Part shown: piece after piece, positions 57,211-64,000 of the stretch
Layout: each line of letters begins with the position of its first letter
Position numbering within the stretch: position 1 is the first letter of the stretch
Origin: Miscanthus floridulus
Lineage: Eukaryota; Streptophyta; Magnoliopsida; Poales; Poaceae
Length of the DNA: 64,000 nucleotides
Assembly: GCF_019320115.1 (NCBI RefSeq)
Contig: NC_089598.1
Span: 84,639,844 to 84,703,843 of the forward strand
Direction of reading: 5' to 3'
Position numbers and translations under genes: made by a program
Notes under the pieces: generated by a model
What the model was told of the DNA's origin: nothing
Database searches by the model: none
The model's input: the letters and a program-made list of their open reading frames with translations, nothing else

Positions 57211-57623
57211 TACCGGACGTGTCCGGTATTTGCCCAGCAATGGTAAAGTTGTTATTCTCGGGTTGGTTCGTCGGGAGTTCTGGCAATGGTCGAGAGTTCT
57301 GGTGTCTCGTGCTTAACTAACTTGGAGGGTTCACTGTCCTGGTAATAATGGACGTGTTCGGTATGGACGGCCAGAGGCCAACGGCTAGTTTTCAAATGCC
57401 TTGAGGGTCGAGAGTTCCGACACCTCACATACTTTAACTCAGTTATCATTGTTTTCAAATGTGCTGAGGGTCGGGAGTTCTGACGTAAGTCAAGAGTCCC
57501 GACGGTCATGAGTTCCGACATGCATCGGGAGTTCCGACACCTCAAATACTATAACTCAGTTACCGTTGGCGCAGTGTAAGTCATACCGGACGTGTTCGGT
57601 ATGCATACCGGATGTGTCCGATA
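57211..57623 (+). repeat. Palindromic TACCGGACGTGTCCGGTA motifs in the SIRE-like LTR
   Basis: A perfect 18-bp palindrome at 57211-57228, near copies at 57584-57601 and 57606-57623, and a worn copy near 57345. Between them are irregular repeats of CGGGAGTTCCGAC (57290-57540). They sit just upstream of the TATAAATA box, so they may be promoter elements. Confidence 0.6.
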
Positions 57624-57663
57624 TGGCAACGGCTATAAAACGGCTAGTTTTTCTAAGGGGGGC

Positions 57664-57671
57664 TATAAATA
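57664..57671 (+). promoter_or_regulatory. TATA box of the SIRE-like LTR
   Basis: GGCTATAAATACCCC, in a good position within the LTR downstream of the palindromes. Confidence 0.6.
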
Positions 57672-58069
57672 CCCCAAGCCTCCACCTTTGGAGGCTACTG
57701 ATTCTGCTGATACACATACACATTTTTTAGCCTTGCCAACTCTCCCAAACCCTCTCTTAGTGAGTGTGTGATCCAAATCACAAAATCCATTAGTGGGTTA
57801 AGAGAGAATTTGAAAAAGAGAGCAAGCCACCACTTGAGCACTTGTGCATATTGTCTATTTCATGATTTGCATTTGTTACTCTTGGACTCTTCGGTCCTAG
57901 ACGGCTAGGTGTCGCCAGAGAGCACACGAGAGATTGTGGTGTGCCACGGAAAGTTTGTAATAGTTGATTCTACCGCCTCAGAATCAACTAGTGGAAGGAG
58001 GAAAATGAGTTGGAAAAGACTTTGGCTAGAGTGACCTTCGTGGTATCCTCTAGGGTTGACCTTCGTTGG

Positions 58070-59873
58070 TGTCGGCATGAAATTTCGTCCCGTGCCGACG
58101 GCACACGAGCAAGCCAGAAGGGTCTGCTCGATGGAGCTATAGATCCGCCTGGCTTCAACGCACAGGTGGTCGATCCTGCGTACTCCTTCTAAGATGTGCC
58201 AGTCAATTTGACCTTGCAATTGACAAGGAGAGAAAGCTAATCAGTAATTTAAGGCAGAACATGTCGGTGTTGCTAGACAGTCCCGAATGTGCGGCTCTGA
58301 GAGCCAATGTGGAAGGAAATCGACTAAATAGTCAATTCCAGCGTACTCATAAGAATAAATCAATTAAAACTCGTGGAGTTGTCTAAGAAAAAAAATCAGT
58401 TATCATTCAGGAAGAATATCATTATTTAGACAAATATTAGTCAATGGCAATAGGATGTCTACAATAATCAATTTATGCTAAGCCAATGACTACAAGTAAC
58501 CGAATCCCTTTTTATGTAAAAGAAGCAGCCCATCATCATTTAATCATTTAATGAAGATAAATCTAATGAACATATTAGATCTCATCTATCGCTATGACCA
58601 GTGGGGCATGAGGCAGAATCATGCAGGCCATAGAAACAGTAATAGATTCGACGACCCTAATTTATTACTAATATCAGTGGGGCATGAGGCAGAATAATGC
58701 ATGCCATAATACAATAATAAGATCATGAGGCTAACACATCTTTCAACCTATCCTTACTTCAATGGTCTCGTGACGTGAACTGCATATGTGAAAGCACTCG
58801 ATATCGGCTAAAATAGCCGATTCAGGCATAGCGCACGCTTAAGGTCATACCCAATCAGGACAGATCTACCAAATAATGATTCCCACTCCACGGTTCTAAC
58901 AGTGGGGTGCGAGGCAGAATCACACAAGTCATGATAACAGGCCATGGAACGGTTCTCGTTAGCCAATAGATCTATTCAAGACCAGACACGCCTTAACCGC
59001 ACACTATGCACGATCAAGATTGACATAAAACAGCCGATAAAACATAACTCATCATTTTAAGTGTAGATTAGATCAGTTTAGATTAACAAATGATGGGTTA
59101 AATAGGATATAAGGTCAATCTAGATCAATCCCAATCGGGCAAAGTGATATTGTTGTAATTAAATAGATAATGAAAACAATAAGCAATATCGGTAACTTAA
59201 TGAATCTATTCGAAGGACGCCACCTTTAGATAGAGCTAATAACTTGACCTTAATCTAGTTCAAGCAATGAAGGTCGACCGGATTGATGTAGCAGTACTTG
59301 AACTAAACAAGAGTCGATAACTAGTTTACACCAGAGTCATAGTGGAGGTCGACCAGATCGATGTAGCCATAGGAACAGAAGTATAAGCCATGACAGTACT
59401 TACAGACAAGCTAGAGGTCGGCCGGACCGATGTAGCCCTGCTCCCTAAAGAACTCGCTGAGATCTACTCTACTCCTACTCCTAAGGGGTGGCTGGAGCCA
59501 AAAAAAGTAAGAAACTTGTATTTGATTGATTGTGTGTTCTTTTACAATAGCTGGGGTCCAATATTTATACCTAGAGCCTAAACATGAATCCTACTCAAGC
59601 ACGACTCATTACAATCTTTGGCATAGAAGAAAATATTCCTAATTTAAGATAACTTGGACCCTAATCTTTCCCTTTTTGTAGAGTCTGATATATAGTTTCC
59701 TAGCGCCAACCATAGCTCATCATCGCTATCTGTTGACGTCATCCAAAGAGATCTGATTCTAGAGTAGTATATGAATCAGGTGATATTGATCCTTATGCAA
59801 TCAATTCCTTGATGGGCACAATTTTGGAAGCCTTTGAATTCCTGCGTTCTTCTCCCAAATTTTGGTGTAAACA
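58070..59873 (-). repeat. X3 3' LTR (about 1.80 kb, complete)
   Basis: Starts TGTTTACACCAAAATTTGG at 59873 and ends CATGCCGACA at 58070. TATAAATA is at 59562-59569 (minus). It contains repeated units with CATCGGTCCGGCCGACCTC-like and CTGCCTCATGCCCCACTG sequence. It is the reference for the split LTR at 12183-13490 and 23803-24350. Confidence 0.8.
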
Positions 59874-59886
59874 CATGTCCCCTAAT
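59874..59886 (-). other. Polypurine tract of X3
   Basis: On minus, AATTAGGGGACATG directly before TGTTTACACC. It sets the orientation of X3. Confidence 0.65.
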
Positions 59887-60178
59887 TTTGGGATAAAAGT
59901 GATTTCATTCCAAAATTCCTATTTATCCATTTACCACACCGCAACCGTTCTATTTTGAGATATACGCATGATTCCTGACTTCTCGGCCTGAGTTTTATAT
60001 AATATCCCAATAGTACCTCTTCCAACTCACTCGGCCTTTTTGCCTTTTCCCTCTTTCTCGAGCAAATCTTAATATCCGATGGCGTCATCGCCAAGGCCTC
60101 AAACCCTAGCAAATCCTCTGTTCTATCAAGCCATTTATTCAAGCGTTCTTCGTTAGACTCAAATCTACTTTGGCTTTA

Positions 60179-63100
60179 ATGGTGACCAGCGACCACATCC
60201 ATGAGGTATGCCTTCGAGTTTTCCATTCTCCGAGTTCCGGTCGCTACCCTATATTTCCTTTTTCCTTAAATTTATTCCATCCGATTTCTAGGAAATGAGG
60301 AATGAAATCTTGATTCCATCAGCTGTTGCCTCTAATGTCTATTTTCTTGGACCTATGGGTGATCCTGACCCATCTGATTTCATCCATCAAGAAACCAACC
60401 AAATCCCCTTCAAACAGTCTGTAGTGGATTTGTCCTCTTGGAATACCAAAACTCTCTTTAAAAATTGGCCCAAAATGCCTAGGCGATGGAGAAATTGGTT
60501 CCATAGAGTGTTTGAGAAAAAGGGTGGAGACTAGGAGCTTTATGATTTGAATCAATGCTTGACACTCTCGTTGTCTGAAATGGAGAGGAATGATTCACTC
60601 TTGATTTCTACATCTTATTTTTGGTCCAATGCCCTTAATACTTTTGTATTTGGTCATGGTCCAATAACTATTACTCTGGCCGATGTTTACATGTTGACCG
60701 GCCTTAGAATTACTGGATCAATGCAGCCTTACAAGTACTTGAGTGCCGGATCCAAGAAATTAGCCAAGATATCAGATTGCACAGGATGGGTCAGTTACAT
60801 TCTGAACCATATTGGAGACAAATCAAATGTTAGTGAAAGGGAATATGTAGCCTTTCTGAACATGTGTCTTGAGAGATTCATCTTCTGTGGGTCATCTTGT
60901 GGCCCAACTTACAATCATAAAGTCATGGCCGAGCATCTGGCAGTAGGCAAGGACATCTCTCTTAGAAAGTATCTGTTAGAAGCCGCTTATCATCGGATGT
61001 ATCAGGTATCTGCCCAATTACAGAAGAATGAACCAGTGCATACTATCAAGGGCCCCTGGTGGTTGATACAACTGTGGCTTAACCTGTACATGTACAAGAT
61101 TGTAAGGCTTGATCTCAGAAACTTGAGCTTCCCTTCCTCCAACTTTGATGAGGAATATAAAGGTGAAGAAGGAAGAACTCAGCAGTGCATGAGCTATGGT
61201 GAGGCTGCATCGGCCATAACGATTGATTTTGATATTAGCCATCTCTTCAAGAAGTTTTACAGAGGGTTTGATGTAGACACCCTGACTTGGCTACCATATG
61301 ATGATGATGAGAATGATGAGCTGATCTTCCCACTGAAGTTTCAATTTGAGTCAGGTTGTTCGGACGAGGCGGCGGCTGTAATTTTTAATTCCTTCATCAA
61401 GCCTTGCGTCCTTCCCACCGAATTTTGTCATGGTCGTGGTAAAATGGCTACAGGCTCTTCCCTTCTAGGCAACCTCCCAACTTATGAGTTCTACAATCCA
61501 TCTTTCATAGCCCATCAGTTTGGCTTTGGCCAACTCCCCCCTCAATTGTTCTTCAAAAACATATTGAAGCCAAGAGAAGACATCAGTGAGGTGATGGAGG
61601 CCTCTAGAGTTTTTCAATTAGGGTCAAATCTTCCTTCCCTCTGCTTGCATGACTGGGTCAGAGTCAGCTTCTCTTCCACTCTGTTTGACTCCTGGTGCCA
61701 AGAATGGCACTCTTATCTTTTCTGTGGGTTGGTTCACCCTTTGTGTATAGCTCTAGATGGGGAATTTGCTTCTGACCGAGAGGTAACTTGCCATTTCTTT
61801 TCAAGAAAATTGCTTGACAAATTCCTCTGCCAACTGTTCTAATCGACCTTTTCAGGATGCTGAATTTGATCCTCTGAGCTTGGATAGGAACGGGCATCCT
61901 ATAAATTATCAGTCACCATGCCTAGTTTTAAGAATGGGATCGGCTACGCCTTCACCGAAAAAATTGATGAAAACTCATGCTACCTCCACTATTGTAACAT
62001 ATCATTCTTCAAAGCACAAGGCGGCTCAAGGGACAACCTAGAAAACCACTACTGGGAAGAGGCTCCACATGACGAGACCATCAGCTGCTCAGGTAAATAA
62101 TTCATTTCCTTCCCACAATAATATTCAATTGTTAACCCCGTTCTTTCACAGTTATCGAGCATTGCATCCCAACCTGCTCTAGGTGCGGGACTGCTATCCT
62201 AGACGTTTAACTCAGCACCAACTGAACCCCCATCGACTGATCCTCAAAAGGAGCCAATTTCGGTTGAAATAACCGATGTTTCCATAACAGCAGAAAATGT
62301 GAGTTTTATCCTTGATGCTTGTTAGAGCATTTTCTTTAACTTTTTGATCTACTCGGTTTTCATTCTTTACCTGGTTCTTACCATGCCAGATACTTCCTAA
62401 GTAAACACCCATGGAAGAGCGGGAGCCTAATAGTCCACTTAATGATCCTATCGGCGTCGAAGGTGAACCTATTGATTCCCTAGCTCAGCATGCAACTGAT
62501 GGTAAGGAAGTTATATGTCTCGTTTATTCTTCTACAATAATTATGAACTAAAATTTGACATTGCAGATACCAATGTTGAAAGCTCAGAGCCGATTCAACC
62601 AGATACTATTGGTTCATCATCAGTTGTTCCTTCTTTTTAGATAGAGGATGTTGCAGAGAAGGTACTGTATCTTCTTTGCTATCCATTTGTTATAAACTGA
62701 TTTAAACCTCCTAATCAGGATTTCCTAATACACAGGCACTCAATCTTCTAGCCCTAAGTTACTCTTTTAATCTTGAGGAGTATCTTGATGAAGATGAAAT
62801 CAGTTCATCTACCACTTCCTCCAAGGAAATCTTGCCAGAAGAGACCAAAAATCAGCTAAGAGATGTTCTGCGAATGTTTGAGAAGAATATAGCCGATTTG
62901 GTCTAAGACACTGATCCAATGCATAGTCTTTTTGGCCATTAAGGGTAATCCATCCCTAGCACTCTCTAGAGTCTTGTCTCCTTTTTATCTTTGAAGATCA
63001 GGTCCTGAAGGTGAAACAGGCTTAGAGGAATCTGTTTGATCATAAAACTTTATTGGACAAGGGGAACTCTAACAGGCAAGAGGCTAAAGAACTATCACAG

Positions 63101-63421
63101 TTGATTGATCACTTGAAAAACTCCTCCCTCAGTATTGACCCAGAATTGTCTCAACTGGAAGCCAGGCGTGCAGAACTTGAGAAGGAACTATAAAACATGA
63201 AGGCTGCCATTGATCGTCATAAGTCCACCCTGGCTCAAATACCTGATGCCATTTAACAAAAGAAATAGGAACTACTGGCCAAAGTTAGAGAAGGCAGAGC
63301 CATCCAAAGTAGCCTTGAGAGCGTTCCTGGATCAACCGAAGAAGATAAACAACAGATCGTAGAAGCTGATGCTATTTGGCTTGAAGTGTTGAAAGCGATC
63401 CAGGATGTTCTAGACTTATAA
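60179..63421 (+). pseudogene. Antisense plant mobile domain (PMD) gene of X3, multi-exon
   Basis: Runs opposite to its host element. Exon 1 (60179-60205) encodes MVTSDHIHE, then a GTATGC...TTCTAG intron to about 60291. The main exon begins with Met-Arg-Asn at 60295 and has the PMD core: SYFWSNALNTFVFGHGPITI, LADVYMLTGLRITG, FLNMCLERFIFCGSSCGPTY, GPWWLIQLWLNLYMYKIV, FKKFYRGFDVDTLTWLPYDD. The intron at 61783-61855 matches X1. Exon DAEFDPLSLDRNGHPINY ends at 62092; the next intron is 62093-62151, with further GT-AG introns near 62299-62389 and 62493-62566. The end (62740-63420) is a coiled coil (LSQLEARRAELEKEL) closing QDVLDL with TAA at 63419. Breaks include TAG after GGD (60532; Trp in X1) and several TAG/TAA in the tail. 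PMD proteins MAIN/MAIL of Arabidopsis act in silencing and genome stability; whether the transposon form does is unknown. Confidence 0.8.
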
Positions 63422-64000
63422 TTCGTGTATCAACATATGTCTTGTGTAGAATCAATAACAACCACATCTTCTGTTGTCTCATTGTACTTCTTGTTTCGAG
63501 TAAAGAGCCAATTTGAAAATAGTCGATTCTAGACTCCCGATCTTAATCCCATGTAGGTCTAAAAACATGGCCTTTATTAAGAGAGCCCTTCGAGCTTCTA
63601 TCCTTAGTCACCAGCGCCATATTCTCTTCAGTATTAGCGAGGTGGTGCTTCACCTCCTATTAATTGCGGTTGCCTTTTGCACATCCCGAGGTGTTCACCT
63701 CTTCGCTTCGTGGCTTCAAATACTAGCCGAGAGCTCCAGCTTTGAATACATCCGCACTCACAACCGCTCCTGTTCCTTTGCACTTCTCTGCCCTCGTAGA
63801 ACTCTATAGCGGCCTTCCTCCCTTTTGTAGATCCGATCAACTTCATGGCCGGTGAGGAGAACCATGGCAAGCACGCGGCGGAGGAGGTTCCAGAGGAGAA
63901 CATGCCGGTGAATCAGTGCCTCTGACGCATGACGTGAGATCGACATATTCTGCTTGTGACGATAAACTATTCTGATTTGTCTATAGATTCATTTTGAATG
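63422..64000 (+). other. X3 internal sequence right of the PMD gene
   Basis: Belongs to X3 by position. A short open frame starts ATGGCCGGTGAGGAGAACCA at 63845 (26 codons, charged). I recognise no protein and cannot say whether pol lies further right. Confidence 0.35.

Larger units (their letters stand above)
56319..58069 (+). repeat. SIRE/Maximus-like Ty1-copia LTR, 5' part
   Basis: Starts TGAAAGTGCATCTAGCCC, followed by TTTAGTGGGTTTTGGATGAT. Near its right end it has GACGGCTAGGTGTCGCC and GAGATTGTGGTGTGCC, words I associate with SIRE-type LTRs of grasses. TATAAATA is at 57664. It is cut at 58069 by X3; the rest would lie beyond the window. I am moderately sure of the family. Confidence 0.55.
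58070..64000 (-). mobile_element. X3: Tat-like element, 3' part, cut by the window edge
   Basis: On minus: internal region (from the right edge), PPT at 59874, and a 3' LTR of 59873-58070. It carries an antisense PMD gene. It inserted in the SIRE-like LTR; the five bases next to it (GTTGG, 58065-58069) should be the target duplication, whose partner would lie right of the window. Confidence 0.75.

Overview
This window looks like repeat-rich nuclear DNA of a grass (Poaceae, probably panicoid). It consists almost entirely of nested LTR retrotransposons plus a few MITE-like pieces. I find no ordinary host gene, tRNA, rRNA or CRISPR array. The grass assignment rests on the kinds of element: Tekay/Del chromoviruses with LTRs over 4 kb, Tat-lineage Ty3/gypsy elements with antisense genes, a SIRE-like LTR, and MITEs of grass type. 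I cannot name the species.

Layout. 1-6358 (- strand): the 5' part of Tekay-type element T1 (5' LTR, PBS, an extra gene orf0, first codons of gag). 6359-9953: LTR fragment W of another long-LTR element. 9954-12182: 3' internal end of Tat-like element X1, carrying an antisense, intron-containing plant mobile domain (PMD) gene. 12183-13490 and 23803-24350: an X-family LTR split by Tat element Y (13491-23802, - strand: gag, protease, RT, two RNase H domains, integrase, and the stump of an antisense PF04195-type gene). 24351-28110: decayed gag-protease of X2. 28111-33385 and 48724-49859: 3' half of Tat element Z, with a full-length antisense, intron-containing PF04195-type gene and a 3' LTR. 33386-48723: T2, a structurally complete 15.3-kb Tekay chromovirus inserted in Z's LTR. 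49860-52829: DNA-transposon debris. 52830-56318: LTR V (- strand). 56319-58069: SIRE-like LTR. 58070 to the right edge: Tat-like element X3 (- strand) with another antisense PMD gene.

Main observation. T1 and T2 both carry, between PBS and gag, an intact 307-codon gene (orf0). After its initiator Met, its product starts with the first 13 residues of histone H3 (ARTKQTARKSTGG). K4 and K9 are kept, while the acetylatable K14, K18 and K23 are all arginine. A structured middle, a coiled coil and a very acidic tail follow. In T2 the same element ends its polyprotein with a chromodomain, the fold that reads methylated H3 tails. Across codons 1-25 I see three synonymous and no amino-acid differences between T1 and T2, while the rest of the protein differs at about 23 positions. 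I infer that the element encodes an H3-tail mimic under constraint, with its own reader encoded in cis. The orf0 start has a TATA-like box about 75 bp upstream, and gag sits directly after a splice-acceptor-like AG, so the two may be expressed by different routes.

Second observation. The antisense genes of X and Z are split by short GT-AG introns readable only on the antisense strand. Such introns are invisible to splicing of the element's genomic RNA and would survive retrotransposition.

Third observation. Stop codons in the decayed X2 gag are almost all TAG, and the three stops in T2 pol fit CAG to TAG or CGA to TGA. This is the mark expected from deamination of methylated CHG and CG cytosines.
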